Below, piece after piece: positions 1 to 10,988 of a stretch of DNA of 64,000 nt. Within the stretch, counting starts at the first letter, position 1; the number at the start of each line of letters is the position of its first letter. Source of the stretch: Varroa destructor. Its lineage: Eukaryota; Arthropoda; Arachnida; Mesostigmata; Varroidae. A model generated the notes under the pieces. The model was not told the DNA's origin and searched no databases. It saw only the letters and a program-made list of their open reading frames with translations. The position numbers and the translations under genes are program-made. The DNA lies in the NCBI RefSeq assembly GCF_002443255.2, contig NW_019211457.1, forward strand, positions 32,355,309 to 32,419,308. The letters are read 5' to 3'.

Positions 1-310
1 GCTTGAACAGGCGGTCCTACGGGTCGTTAAGGACGCACCGCCTGGTAGTCTACAACTAACAATTACTGAGCCGGCCTCGCACGTCCATGAGAATGCCAAC
101 GTAAACGTCGCCAATGTCAAAGAGCTTCGGCTAAAGGAAACGGAAGATACGTCACTACAGTCCACAAGCACTGTGGGAATTAGTTGCCTTAGTATTACGG
201 TCGATAGCACACGCCGATTAACAGCGACCGTTGAATCGAGGGATCAGCGAGGTGAGAGGGAGGGCCGAGATACGATAGCAGAAAAAAGTTTCTCGGAACC
301 AATGGAAAAG
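1..310 (+). CDS. unc79: unc79 exon 1 of window (internal exon, left end cut)
   Basis: Reading frame starts at base 2 and is open to a GTATGT donor at 311, ending in phase 0. It encodes a polar region beginning LEQAVLRVVKDAPPGS, probably variable linker. The true exon start lies outside the window. Confidence 0.75.
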
Positions 311-3300
311 GTATGTATACATCCTTTTCATACATTTCAATTGCGCTTGAGGAATGACTCGCGAGTTACGAATCTACCCAATGTGTCGTTGTTAACTAGA
401 AATGAATTTAACTAGCTCCATTAGCACGGTCTAAAAAGTCGAAGTCCCCCGAGCCCATTTGACATGTTTACCCGTATAATGTATGTATGACATTATTGTC
501 TGGGTAATGGAGGCGTTTGTTGATCGTTTATATTTGGTTATTGTTTGATTGATGGTTTTATAAAGCATTAAACGCTATAAAAAGGATCTTCTTTTTTATA
601 AGGCTGTTGACGAGAGTGTGGAGTCTAGATTTCTTATTTGTTTTTCACCGAGATCAAAGAGCTGCCAAAAACCTCAGAGATATGGGAAATCTGTTGAGAA
701 CTAACATTAGAAGATAATTCGCTATGTTTAAAAATATAAAATGATCTCTGCTATTGATATCTCTTCGCTGTGTGTAAACTCTGCTAGAGATTTTTGTAAT
801 CGCTTAAAATAGTGATAACAGTAAACAAAAACGGGCATCACTTTGCATACAACCTACTGATATATTAGGTAGCTAGTCCTCACTCTCACGTTTGCTTCTG
901 CCCTGTGCTTCAAACAGGTATTAGATGAACGAGATACAGCAAACCTTCTAAGCGGTCTAAGTTCCGCTGCAGTCACTATAGCCAGTCACCTGGCTGGTTC
1001 CGGCGTCGTCGCGGGTAAGAAACCTGTAACGGGAACCAGCCTAGAAATCGGCAGTAGCGACGAGAAATCTCTGCAGCAGATGCAAACCGATACGCAACAG
1101 CACAGCGTATCGCGGCTATCGCCGCCACAAGCGCGACAACAAATGCAAGAAGCCTTGCCGAAAACTTCTACTAATAGTAGTACTAGCTTCGTTACTTCAC
1201 AGCCACTTGAAGCCCCGAAAGAACAGAGGGAGTTGAGGGACCGGGAGCCGTTTTGTGCCAAACGTTCGTTGGATGCTTTCCAAGCAGGCCATGGGACCGC
1301 TCTAGCCGAGAGCCTAAGTTTAGCTCATGGGCCAGCAGGGACAGCTACAGCAGCCGCGGCCATCGCAGTTGTAGCAAGGGTTAGTTCTGTCGCTGGCGCA
1401 GGCCCTGGTTATGGACCGGGTGCTGCTGGCGCTACGATCGCCGGAACATCAGCGATCAGCTATCGGGAAAAGGAGGTTGTATATAGGACACGGTCAGAGC
1501 AGGCCCCTGCCCCGCCGGGCAAGCCGATGCCGTCTTTGCCATGCGTAGAGCGACTTCTGCCAATAGGCGGCCCTCAACCTAGCGTAGGCAGTAAGGATAG
1601 ATTCGATAGGTTTGATAGGGACACAAATAGTAGACAGGACCGAAGATTTCCCTTCGACCCTAGCATGCGGCTAACACAGATGCTCGCGTCAAGGGGGGCT
1701 GGCTCCAGTATAGAAATTCCTTCGCTAGAACGACTTCTGCCCGTCGGTCCTATGCCTACGAGGTGAGTTTACCGGCGTATTTAGTTGCAAGTGTGAAAGA
1801 GACAACTGATTACTGCTCGCAGAGTGGGGCAAAGAAGGAAGCGCTGACTGTTTGTTCCCTAATTTAATCACACTTGCCGAGTAATACATTTTTTCAGCTA
1901 GAAGTCTACTGACCCAAGCCACCGCACCGTATTAGTTGTGTAGCATATGATAGAGTTACACAATACGAAGAACATGATCAATAATTACTTTACTTTATAG
2001 ATTCTTACACAATACCCACATTCATACATACCCGTAGGATGCAACGACAAGCCGATATTGCGGAATAACTGTACTGATGATGAACGGATATTTGAGTCTA
2101 GGAAGAGCAGCGGAAAAAAGATCTAATATTTTCTTAATTCTATTTATACTCTTTACGCGAGAAGACTTCTCTATGTGGGTTGTCCTTTGTTATAACTAGA
2201 AATTATTAGCAACGATATCCGTTGTATTGCTAGCGCAGTTACCGGATCTGCATTGCTAAACCTATATATGTGTACATATATACAATGAATTATTTTGTAA
2301 CATCTCGTCCGGGACAGACGAGAGGGAGACTTCTCCCACGGCCGTAGCGTCCCGGGCTCGCCGGCTCGGCAGAGGCTGGGCAGCCAGGCAGCCCCGACCG
2401 GCTCGACAATAAGCCTAGGACCATCAGGATCAGCGACAGCAGCCTCTTCATCCCTCAGGAGAGATGTGGGAGAACATACGATGTTATCCGCTGTTCATGC
2501 GGCAAGCAACACACAGTCAAATAATGTGACCGCTACAACTATTGCCACAACTACAAATTCTACTGTAATGATAGATATAGCCCACTCGCTTAGCACCGTC
2601 ATTTCTACAAGTTCTACCGTAACCACAACTACGTCAGCTACTCCATCCGTAAGTACGGCCGCTGACGGCTACGCAATCAAAACTATAGCTATCAACTTCG
2701 ACGTAAAGGTGAGAGCGACATTTAGAATGCAATACAAACATTTAGAATTTCTTTCTCGAAAAGGGTTTGACTTAGCGAATCGAACTTATTGACTTGAGGA
2801 TCCTTTGCTGGCTCTTGGCCTATTTTAGTTATACGGAATTGGGTGATCGGGCGCACGCTGGAGAAAAGGGGAAGGATATCCGAATCGATAAAAATGATGG
2901 AAGAAATTGAGGGTTTCATTGATCTGTGCCATATTATTCAGCAATACTGATCTCCTTTGGAACTTTATAAGGCAATCACACCACGATCACCACCTGCTCT
3001 ATTTATCTCTAGGTACCAACGCCTGACTGATCTCCTTTGCAGGACACGTCATTCACTCGAGAGCCAGTAAGCTCGACTAGCAAGGCACAAATCGAAGACG
3101 ACAAAATGATTATCGAACCACTCGAACGAAAAATGGATATAGGCGAATGTAAAGACGAAGCCGATTCTAACAAGAAGCAGGACAATCGTAAGGATGAGAA
3201 AAAGAAAGACAAGGATAAATTCGAAAAAGATGAAGAGATCTGCCAAAAATTCGAGAAGGAGAGCAGGAAAGAATATAAACGTGACGTTGATAAAAAGGAC

Positions 3301-6300
3301 AAGAAAGGTATAATCTGATCGAGGCCTCATTAATCGATGAGACTAGTCGAGAAACTCGTTAATTACTGAACGAACCAATAGAAGATGAAAACGATAGTCC
3401 CTTGTAGACAGATCGACCTAGCATTTATTTACGATATGTGTTGTATATCAGATCGTGACTAGTTAATTTTAGTTTCGATTTGAATTGCCTTTCATAAGGA
3501 GTATGAAAATAATTTGAAGTTTTATAAATTTTATTAATAATCATAGTTGATTCGGGTTGTATGTGTCACTGTTTGCGGCTATCGGCCCATTTCGTGTAAC
3601 GCAAGTCGAACATCCTTTCATATATGCCAGTATATATTCGTATATGACTGACAAACTAACTAGAGCAAGACGCATATTTTAGACGCGTATAATAACATTC
3701 CCATCCCAAAATCTACGTTCTAGAAAAATCCGTTACGTTATCACAGGACGAACAGAGGTGCGCAGTTTTGGCAATTCCTGAAGAAGATGATTATAGTAAA
3801 GGTCAGTGAAAATTTATTCTATGGCTGCAAACAGCATTGAGCTTGGCAAATAATCACACACTATTGATATTTAGGTTTCTATAATTGCTTTACGTTCTTA
3901 CCGTACGTCTCTTTTCTTCTTCTAGGCGAAATTCTAGGTTTACAGCATCTAGGGCCATTCGCAGATGCGATTCCACTTGATCTATGAACGCCTTTACCTA
4001 AGTGTTTTCTGCACAATTTCAGATAAATGTATCATATACTTTATGGGAAAACTAACTCCACGGTTTCACCTAAATAACACAGGGGCTCATATCGAAGAAA
4101 GCAGATCGAAACTACACTACAAACAACGAAAGCAGCGCAGGGCAGCTGAGGATGCTCAACGAAAATACGATGCGAAATCGGCGGCACAGCTGAGACGCTC
4201 GCGCAAGATTAACGAGGTCAACTTTCAATCGCAGCTAAATGCTTCAGGAACCTCGAAAAGGTACGTTTCCTTCGTGAAGAACATACGATCTTCAACTGTA
4301 TTTGAATATTATTTCTAGGTCGGCTATAAATCATTTACCCATTTTTTTCTTACTCTTCCCCAATGAACTTGCCCCATAATGCATGAAACAGAGTACCTTT
4401 TACTTATATATATGTATATGTGCGTTATATATTAATAGATATTAGCATTGGAAGTGATTTTTTTAAATGTTCCATGTTTCTAAGTCGCCAATTTCTGGTA
4501 CAACCTAATCTGTATGTTTCGGCACTCACTCGTGGAGTGTTTCAACTAAGGGTGCATATAGATGATGGCACACTCTACAGACATCAGTAGGTCGTACGAC
4601 AGTGTGAAACGACGAGTTCCGCTTCCCAATTTACAAAAATGCGGAACCTATGGTAAAATGTAGAGTAATGCAAAGTGACTGAGATATAACATATCTCTTT
4701 ACCTAGGTCAAAAGTAATGCTCATTATTTAAATCGCTTAATAATGAAGTACTTATTAGAAAAAGTGTTTTCTGGTATCAGATGGTACAGACACGATTGTC
4801 ACTTTTTCATTTTTGAAACGATTATACATACCTAACCTACAACACTCTAGCACGCTTGTATAGCCAATATTTTGTAAACCAGGTCTAGGTTTTTACTCAG
4901 CTCAGAAGCAGTCAGACCAATTGGACAAGGACTCGATTGAATGTTATATAACCACGATCCGTGCGTTGAAATCGATCGTTTTCTGTCTGCAATGAAAAAA
5001 GTCATAAGAGCACAGCCCTATCTCAAGATAAAAAGAATAAATTCTTTACGCTAATTTCCTGGTCTATGTAGTGCTATGGAAAGCCATGATAACCTCAGCC
5101 TACTTAAATCCTATTGCGCCACGACAAATATACCTATGCACTAAACTCCAATATAGTGTCAAAATTACGTATCCATTTCCCTTTGTCTACCTAGAAAATT
5201 TAGGCCGTCATACACTGGCGCGCCATTGATGCTTGTGTGAATATATACATCGATATACCTCACTGCCAAGGATTATTAAAATAATCAAGTAATAAGTAAC
5301 TTAAACAGATTGTTTGTCTCTTCATTTCTTCTCTATGTACGTGATTCGTACGTGCCTAATACACCACTTCATATACCCACATCTTCCTCTATCGTAGTCG
5401 ATCATTTTCTACCGCGAATCACGAGGTTATGTTATCCTGTACCTCATGCACTTGACCTTTGTCGACACATTGCACTACTTTTGTGCGGTTGTTTAACATC
5501 TATGAATACACACAATATGCTCGGCGTCCCTGTTATGTGAGCTTATTGTTATTCGATTTTACCGGTTTTCATCAAACCAAACGCTTGACTTCATCCGCTT
5601 TGTGTTCGTGGCATAATTTGGTGGCGTGTGTGTGTGCGGGCACCGGGGGTGGGGAATCTGGGGCAACTGTGTCGTTGTGGATCATATACGTATAGATCTA
5701 GCTCGGTGTCCTCGTCCAGCGCGCCGCGTCCTCCAGACGATTTGGTGATGGATCGCTGTCCCGATTGTGGAGCTCTTATCGAGCATTATGCCCACGATGA
5801 GATTGGGCTATGCATTGTCGCCCTGGCGACGTACGTCCATCGCGAGCCATCTCTTGCTGCCCCTATTCTGCCCAACATCTTGAGGGCGGTCGCGAAGATC
5901 GCACAGCAGTTTTTCTACCCCTGGCAGTCCGAACGGTTAGTTGAAAAGAAGAAACTCACAATATGTCCTGCACTTCATATTTCTAGCGTCAGTCCTAGAT
6001 ATAAGGAAACCTGGTTATGTTACTATATGCAGTAGAGCGAACCTACACTCTAACTTCGAAACTTTGAAAAGTCACAGGACAACTGGGTAGTCTTTTGTTT
6101 TATTTCGATCCAAGTAGCAGGAGAAACAGCATAACGATGAGAAGCAAATTTTTTTAAATTAAAACTATCCTACTGTGAAATTACCTGTATCCGTATAAGA
6201 TCTATATGACAAAGATCCCAAAGAATAAGGCGGTAACAAAAGTAATACTTTTGCTTTTCGTAGCAATACCCACCTGCCAGGTGGCTGTAACAGCGTTGCT

Positions 6301-9300
6301 GGTCAGTTCATACGCTGCATACTACATCGCCTTTCAGCTAATGGAATCTTCATCCAGATATTTCAAGGACATTTTGGTAAGAAAATGAATGTTTCTCAAT
6401 GTTTTCGTTGTTTAAAGCGCCGTGATATGAACTACGTTGCCTAAACAATTAGCGCCGTCCTTTCATGTTTACGATACCGTCAGATATATTCCCCTGTCTT
6501 TGCTATAACTTATTGTGTAGATCGAGAGTTCTTCAAAGTGATGGCTTCAGCACTCGCGGACTTCAATGAACTCAACCAATTGCAACCACTAACGATCCTC
6601 TTCGAAGATTTAAACGAACGCAAGCAGCTCTGCCGTGACCAGACGCTGCATACCCTATCGAATGTAGCCACCTATTTGGAAGCGTTACTGCTACCTTCGG
6701 CCGATGGCACTCTCTTGCAACAGTGGTCCGGATTTCTTGTACAACTTGACACGCTACTTAGGCGAGTCATTCTCATCCTCGCAACCAGCCAGCCACAGGC
6801 TGCATCAGGTTCGTCTCCGTAATGATAACACTAAAACGCATCCACTTGATGAAGGTGATCGTTTCTTTATTTTGTCACGCGGCGGGGCTTAAACCGCTGG
6901 CGTTCTTCAACCAGAAATATAGCCCCCCTGACCAACGTGGAAAAATAAACAACAGCGATGAAGCGCACGTGACCACCAGCCAAGATCGTACAACACCTCA
7001 GGACTGGCATGATTTCCCCATTAGACGTATGAAATGATGGCTCCATTTGTTAATCACTTTTTACGCGCATTTCAAACACATCTACATGTATTAGCGGTAT
7101 GCTGCAACAGATAATATTGAGAGATCTGATTGTAGAGGAAGTAACACGGTTAGTTCTATGTTGTCGTGAGCAAGATGATGTATAACTTTTTGGCAAGACC
7201 ACAAGAAGGTCAGCTGGTGGGTAGACTTTGAATGTAAATGTTAACAACGATGTGGATATTTTAGGCGGTAACACGTCTGGATCTTCAATGACATCCCTGA
7301 GTTGTCTGCTACGAATCATGACTTCGGTATTTAAGGTGAACTTCAATGAACATTGTGAAGCACATAACCTTTTCGACCTTTCTTTAGGTAAATTAAGATC
7401 TAAATTAGGTAAATTCCATACAAACGGACTGAGGCGGCCACCGTACAAGAACATCACGTCAATTGAAATTGATTCCAGTTGGTTAGTGAGCGTATTCATA
7501 TGGTTGAATGTTACTTTGGCGATTCGAGCCACTGTTTAACGTATACATTTATTTTGACAGGTTCCCGTAATTAACGCGTGTAAAACCATTTTGGAGCCGT
7601 TTTCAAAGATACTCGGCCATGCGATCGAACATTCTTTGGTCAGCTACCAACAAGTGCTCGAGCTCTGCCATCTTTGCTACAAGAACATGTCTAGGGTAAG
7701 AATGATTATTCAAACGAAGCAAAATAATACCATTCCTTTAAGGTTCAAATGCATCCTTTTACAGATATCGTGCAGATTCCATAAATCACATACAACCATT
7801 GAATAGGACCCGTTTATGCTAGCGTCTGCCTGTTATTTATGTTAGTTGAAAACAAATTAGGTCCTGAGTTCTCCAGTATCTGCTTCACTATTGGAACAGC
7901 TCTACGATATCGTGATACGACTTTAGTTCCACTTATGCGTTTAGTTATAATTAACCTAATCTAAGTTAAATAGACATGAGAATGTTCGTGTTGGCTTTTG
8001 CCTGTTCATTTAGCTAACCCAGAGCTCTAAACCGATAAGTTGAATGTACAGTTTTGCTATTTTATGGTGAAATTCGTTCACTTTAATATTAAGACCTGAA
8101 TTGACTTTTGAATATACAGGAACGGGACAAATGTGTACTAAGTCGCACCGTCGTATTCGAGTTGGTGCAAGCGCTGAAATTTAAAACGTCCATTCCCGAC
8201 GAAAACCTGCTCATGCTGGTGCAATTTGTACTGCAGGACGCGGGGGGGACCTTGTGCCCCAACGTCATACTTGAAGACGTTCCACTGGCACCACACGAAT
8301 TGCAATCAATCCAGGTATGTGAGCTAAACTCGGCATGGCGGCTTGATATGCATCGTGTTTTTCGCATAGAATGGTTAGTTACTAATTTTAACTTAAGTTT
8401 CGGAGTAAAGGCGGGTTAATAACTAAAGAGCTCCTCTAGACACTGAGATTGTAGTGCAAGTATTTCTCGTACTTGCTGACTAGGACTTGCAACAGGAGGG
8501 GAGCATAAAGGAAGAGCCCCTCTAGCCTCTGCCGAATGGTTTCAGAATAGAATAACGGCTTAACATTCAACATGATTGTCTTACAGTATAATACCAATGC
8601 AGCGGAGTGCCTTCGGCAAAACCTGGCCGACGCAATTGAGTTTTTGGCTGACGTCCATACGCTCAGCCGTATTCGAAGCAACTTTCATGGCATAGCTTCG
8701 CGACTCAACGAGGAAACTTTGGGAGGCCAACTTAAAGCCGGTGTTGCCCAGTACCTCGCGTTGGAAATCACTAAAGGTAAGGTTGCTCGAATCTCCATTT
8801 GGGCTCGTACAACTTTATCAAAGGCCTTTTACAATTGCATTCAAAATATGTTTTTTTTTAGAGTGAACACTTGCTAGTAGCTGACCAGGGCATTTATCGT
8901 GGGCTTTGTTAGAGATACAAAATATGTATATTTAAGGAGCTTTTAATGTCAATTAAAACTATGTGTACCAGTGAAGTCGACGAGAGTTAAGGACGAATCA
9001 GTTACGTTGCTTTGCCCTTAATGCAGGTAACGGTAGGGAAAACAGAGCAATCAGCAAGTATCTCCCCTGGCTCTACAATCCCCCTTCATCGACGCAGCAG
9101 GGGTGAGTCAAATAGAATAGACAAATAATAATGCTTGCTCATATGACATCATGGCGTTGCAGACTACTACTATCAATTTATATTTCTGGAAAAAAAATAA
9201 TTAGCAGTAGGCTTTGCAACGCATTTGACTCGTTGATTGTTACCTTGTCACAGTAGCTTCGTTGCCTCGGTGTGGCCTGCTCATTAATTGATTTCAATAT

Positions 9301-10984
9301 TTCAGATTCTGTTCCGGCGAAGCTCAGTGCAATTGCCGTCGTTGTAGTGATTCGGTTGTTTAGATTTTCGGTGGGAATTTTCTACCGATTCTTTATCTAT
9401 TTGTAATTAGTACGTTCTGATATACAATTGGTTCGCTCTCATATTCAAACTCATCAGACTTCAACTTCAAAATTGATAGGCCTAAATCAACTTCGTCCTT
9501 GTCCATTTAACTCTAGCTCGGTTAGCGATCAGTCCCTAAAATAAACTAACATATACAATTGTATACTATTTGATTTTAGCCCAAAAGAGTTTACCGAATG
9601 TGTTGCTCATATCCGTCTCCTTTCCTGGATTCTCGTCGGAGCTCTCACCCACTCTGCGCTACTGGGTAACATAATAAAAACAATTAGGCATTTTTCTAAT
9701 AGTACTCGAACACGTTTTTTTCTCTGCCTTGTCCACAGACAGCAAATCTTATGAAAACTATTTTTTCCTATTTGCTAATGTAAAAAAAAAATTAAGCTTT
9801 GTTTGAACAAAGTACAAAACGGGTCCGGTCCACTCATTGGGTTTAATGGTAACCTGTCATATAGGTGGCCAGCACAGTCATTCCGCAATCACGTGCCAAC
9901 CCATTCCGCTCGAAGCGAACGGACACATCGCCGAACATATTCAGGTGATTTTGGCCGGGTTTGCCGAACAATCTAAAGTCTCCGTCCTCCATATGTCATC
10001 ACTGTTCCACGCCTTTATTCTTTGTCAGGTCAGTTGTATTTCTTAAAGCAAATAATAAACGTTTCTGTTTTTCCTAAATAGGATCATTCTAATGAAGACT
10101 CGTAACGTATACACTAATATACTCAAATTTAATGCAGTAGGCAATGTACATGTGTTCCACTAGACGGCGTAATGATCGCCTTTGCTTAGGTTGGTTGGCC
10201 TTTCTCTGCCTTTTTTCACTCGGTCAACTTTGCACTTTGTGGCTATGTCTGCTGCATGGACTTAAATAATTTATGCTTGATGGTTTTAGTTGTGGACTAT
10301 GTACTGCGAGCACATGGTCTTTCTAAATCCACCGGGATCGGAGCAGAACCAAATGTGCATCCTAACGCTGACGGACTTCTGGGTGAAGGTTACCCCGGGA
10401 GTTCTTCAGCTTGTGTGCCACTCCAAGTTAGCAGACATGGTCAGCTTGCATTTCCTCAGCCTCATGGAAGCCCTTATGGAATGCAATTCCACAGTACTGG
10501 CAAGGGTAAGTGGCTGTTTCTTTAGAGATAACTAGATAAAGACACATCTTGCCGTTGCGGCGCCGTGAATCATCTGAATACATTACCGTGCACGCTGGAA
10601 AGGCTTTTCGTCCATTGCGACATTATTTGCACCCTAATTTCGATCTTCTCTCCAATGAAATGATTATGCAACAAAACCTTATGAATCATCGTACAGTCGG
10701 AACATTGTATGGTGTTATATACTGTCAATAGGGTCCTCTTTCTTTTGCTCATATTGCAGCTTCTTCCAATGTGGACCCCGGCGCTGTATTCATATCAGGG
10801 CCAGATTCCGAATCAACTCAAGGTCCGGCTGCAGGCCTGTCTCGACTGGGTTCCACCTTTACAAACTCGTGAAGAAGCCACATTTGTATCCACGACCTTC
10901 CTGAAGTGGCTACAACGCCTCCAATTTAAGATGGGCCAGATCGAGTTGCAGTCTTCTACCGCCACACAATTCTACTCACTGTAA
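1..10984 (+). CDS. unc79: UNC79 homologue, C-terminal part of gene (18 exons, 5' truncated by window edge)
   Basis: UNC79 is a very large, mostly alpha-helical cytoplasmic protein. With UNC80 it binds the NALCN sodium-leak channel, which sets resting membrane excitability in neurons; loss alters excitability in flies, worms and mice. Translated exons give the conserved UNC79 C-terminal run: DRCPDCGALIEHY, SVAGQFIRCILHRL, ALADFNELNQLQPL, LEPFSKILGHAI, KYLPWLYNPPS, GFAEQSKVSVLHM, QFKMGQIELQSS. I recognise these from the animal family. The 18 exons (listed separately) all have GT donors and AG acceptors. The summed length from base 2 is a whole number of codons, about 1,352 residues, roughly half of a full-length protein of about 2,600. 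The intervening introns, including 311-917, 1763-2317, 4261-5701, 7696-8119 and 9103-9579, show nothing else. The N-terminal half is outside the window. Family identity is very secure; exons 4 to 6 are the least certain boundaries. Confidence 0.95.
918..1762 (+). CDS. unc79: unc79 exon 2, long low-complexity exon with duplicated ERLLP motif
   Basis: Acceptor CAAACAG ends at 917 and the GTGAGT donor starts at 1763; start phase 0, end phase 2. At 845 bases this is the longest exon. It encodes an Ala/Gly/Ser-rich, probably disordered segment with an arginine/aspartate stretch (DRFDRFDRD). Two copies of a short motif occur: ERLLPIG (1548-1568) and ERLLPVG (1728-1748). Frame continuity with neighbours supports it as coding. 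Confidence 0.85.
2318..2708 (+). CDS. unc79: unc79 exon 3
   Basis: Acceptor GGGACAG ends at 2317 and the GTGAGA donor starts at 2709. Phase 2 in and phase 0 out match exons 2 and 4. It encodes an Arg/Gly/Ser-rich then Thr/Ser-rich linker ending IAINFDVK. The start is inferred from phase and the AG, so it is slightly less certain than the end. Confidence 0.7.
3043..3307 (+). CDS. unc79: unc79 exon 4, Lys/Asp/Glu-rich
   Basis: Acceptor CTCCTTTGCAG ends at 3042; the chosen donor GTATAA starts at 3308, leaving phase 1. It begins DTSFTREPVSSTSK and runs into about 50 residues of alternating K, D and E, probably a charged helix or disordered linker. Alternative donors inside it (GTAAGC at 3067, GTAAGG at 3188) could give shorter isoforms; the one at 3188 also keeps phase 1. 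Confidence 0.6.
3724..3801 (+). CDS. unc79: unc79 exon 5
   Basis: The acceptor ending TACGTTCTAG at 3723 was chosen because it restores phase 1 after exon 4. It gives KSVTLSQDEQRCAVLAIPEE, a conserved-looking stretch. The AG at 3745-3746 would put the same frame out of phase. The GTCAGT donor starts at 3802 (phase 1). Confidence 0.65.
4083..4260 (+). CDS. unc79: unc79 exon 6, basic helix
   Basis: Acceptor AATAACACAG ends at 4082 and the GTACGT donor starts at 4261 (phase 2, matching exon 7). It encodes a basic, coiled-coil-like segment with KQRKQRRAAEDAQRKYDAK and INEVNFQSQLN. A second possible exon between 3926 and 4082, starting after the CTTCTTCTAG acceptor, opens in phase but meets a stop with no clear donor. 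The 5' boundary is therefore uncertain. Confidence 0.65.
5702..5935 (+). CDS. unc79: unc79 exon 7, CxxC-containing conserved core
   Basis: Acceptor TATAGATCTAG ends at 5701 and the GTTAGT donor starts at 5936. It encodes DRCPDCGALIEHYAHDE followed by the helix GLCIVALATYVHREPSLAAP, strongly matching the UNC79 family. Phases 2 and 2 agree with both neighbours. Confidence 0.9.
6264..6376 (+). CDS. unc79: unc79 exon 8
   Basis: The acceptor TTTTGCTTTTCGTAG ends at 6263. It is preferred over the AG at 6279-6280 because only it keeps the frame reading LPGGCNSVAGQFIRCILHRL and SANGIFIQIFQGHF, both conserved in UNC79. GTAAGA donor at 6377, phase 1. Confidence 0.9.
6521..6808 (+). CDS. unc79: unc79 exon 9
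   Basis: Acceptor TATTGTGTAG ends at 6520; GTTCGT donor at 6809 (phase 1). It encodes FFKVMASALADFNELNQLQ and the helical repeat TLHTLSNVATYLEALLLPS, aligned with the vertebrate segment by recognition. Confidence 0.9.
7265..7335 (+). CDS. unc79: unc79 exon 10 (small)
   Basis: A 71-base exon between acceptor GATATTTTAG and donor GTGAAC at 7336. It encodes GNTSGSSMTSLSCLLRIMTS then VFK, matching the conserved LRIM helix. Phase 1 in and phase 0 out fit both neighbours. Confidence 0.85.
7561..7695 (+). CDS. unc79: unc79 exon 11
   Basis: Acceptor TTATTTTGACAG ends at 7560; GTAAGA donor at 7696; 45 codons in phase 0. It encodes TILEPFSKILGHAIEHSLV and QQVLELCHLCYKN, characteristic of UNC79. Confidence 0.93.
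8120..8314 (+). CDS. unc79: unc79 exon 12
   Basis: Acceptor GAATATACAG ends at 8119; GTATGT donor at 8315; 65 codons in phase 0. It encodes LSRTVVFELVQALKFKTSIP and LLMLVQFVLQDAGG, highly conserved in the family. Confidence 0.95.
8587..8776 (+). CDS. unc79: unc79 exon 13
   Basis: Acceptor GATTGTCTTACAG ends at 8586; GTAAGG donor at 8777 (phase 1). It encodes AIEFLADVHTLSRIRSNFHG and LGGQLKAGVAQYLALEITK. Confidence 0.95.
9027..9102 (+). CDS. unc79: unc79 exon 14
   Basis: Acceptor CTTAATGCAG ends at 9026; GTGAGT donor at 9103. It encodes GNGRENRAISKYLPWLYNPP, the invariant YLPWLY block. Phase 1 in, phase 2 out. Confidence 0.95.
9580..9665 (+). CDS. unc79: unc79 exon 15
   Basis: Acceptor TTTGATTTTAG ends at 9579; GTAACA donor at 9666. 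It encodes PKEFTECVAHIRLLSWILVG and ALTHSALL. Phase 2 in, phase 1 out. Confidence 0.95.
9865..10028 (+). CDS. unc79: unc79 exon 16
   Basis: Acceptor CCTGTCATATAG ends at 9864; GTCAGT donor at 10029. It encodes HIAEHIQVILAGFAEQSKVS and LHMSSLFHAFILCQ. Phase 1 in, phase 0 out. Confidence 0.95.
10290..10505 (+). CDS. unc79: unc79 exon 17
   Basis: Acceptor TTGATGGTTTTAG ends at 10289; GTAAGT donor at 10506; 72 codons. It encodes LWTMYCEHMVFLNPPGSEQN and HFLSLMEALMECNSTVLAR. Confidence 0.95.
10760..10984 (+). CDS. unc79: unc79 last coding exon with stop
   Basis: Acceptor GCTCATATTGCAG ends at 10759; the frame runs to TAA at 10982-10984. It encodes LLPMWTPALYSYQGQIPNQL, the TFLKWLQRLQFKMGQIELQ block and the terminal ATQFYSL. 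Vertebrate UNC79 ends almost identically, so this is the true C-terminus. Confidence 0.96.
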   Translation, partial: LLPMWTPALYSYQGQIPNQLKVRLQACLDWVPPLQTREEATFVSTTFLKWLQRLQFKMGQIELQSSTATQFYSL

Positions 10985-10988
10985 TAAA
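10983..10988 (+). promoter_or_regulatory. AATAAA poly(A) hexamer overlapping the unc79 stop codon
   Basis: AATAAA begins on the second base of the TAA stop codon. Used alone it would give an extremely short 3' UTR. Further hexamers lie at 12211-12216 and 12850-12855 and may be the sites actually used. Sequence match only. Confidence 0.3.

Noticed and set aside
986..1261. Minus-strand open frame (91 codons)
   Set aside because: Shadow of unc79 exon 2 on the opposite strand.
3049..3330. Hydrophobic minus-strand frames that look like membrane proteins
   Set aside because: Antisense of the Lys/Asp/Glu-rich unc79 exon; the codon complement produces Phe/Leu runs.
7050..7532. 160-codon minus-strand frame
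   Set aside because: Overlaps unc79 exon 10 and intron sequence, with no recognised domain; it conflicts with the well-supported plus-strand gene.
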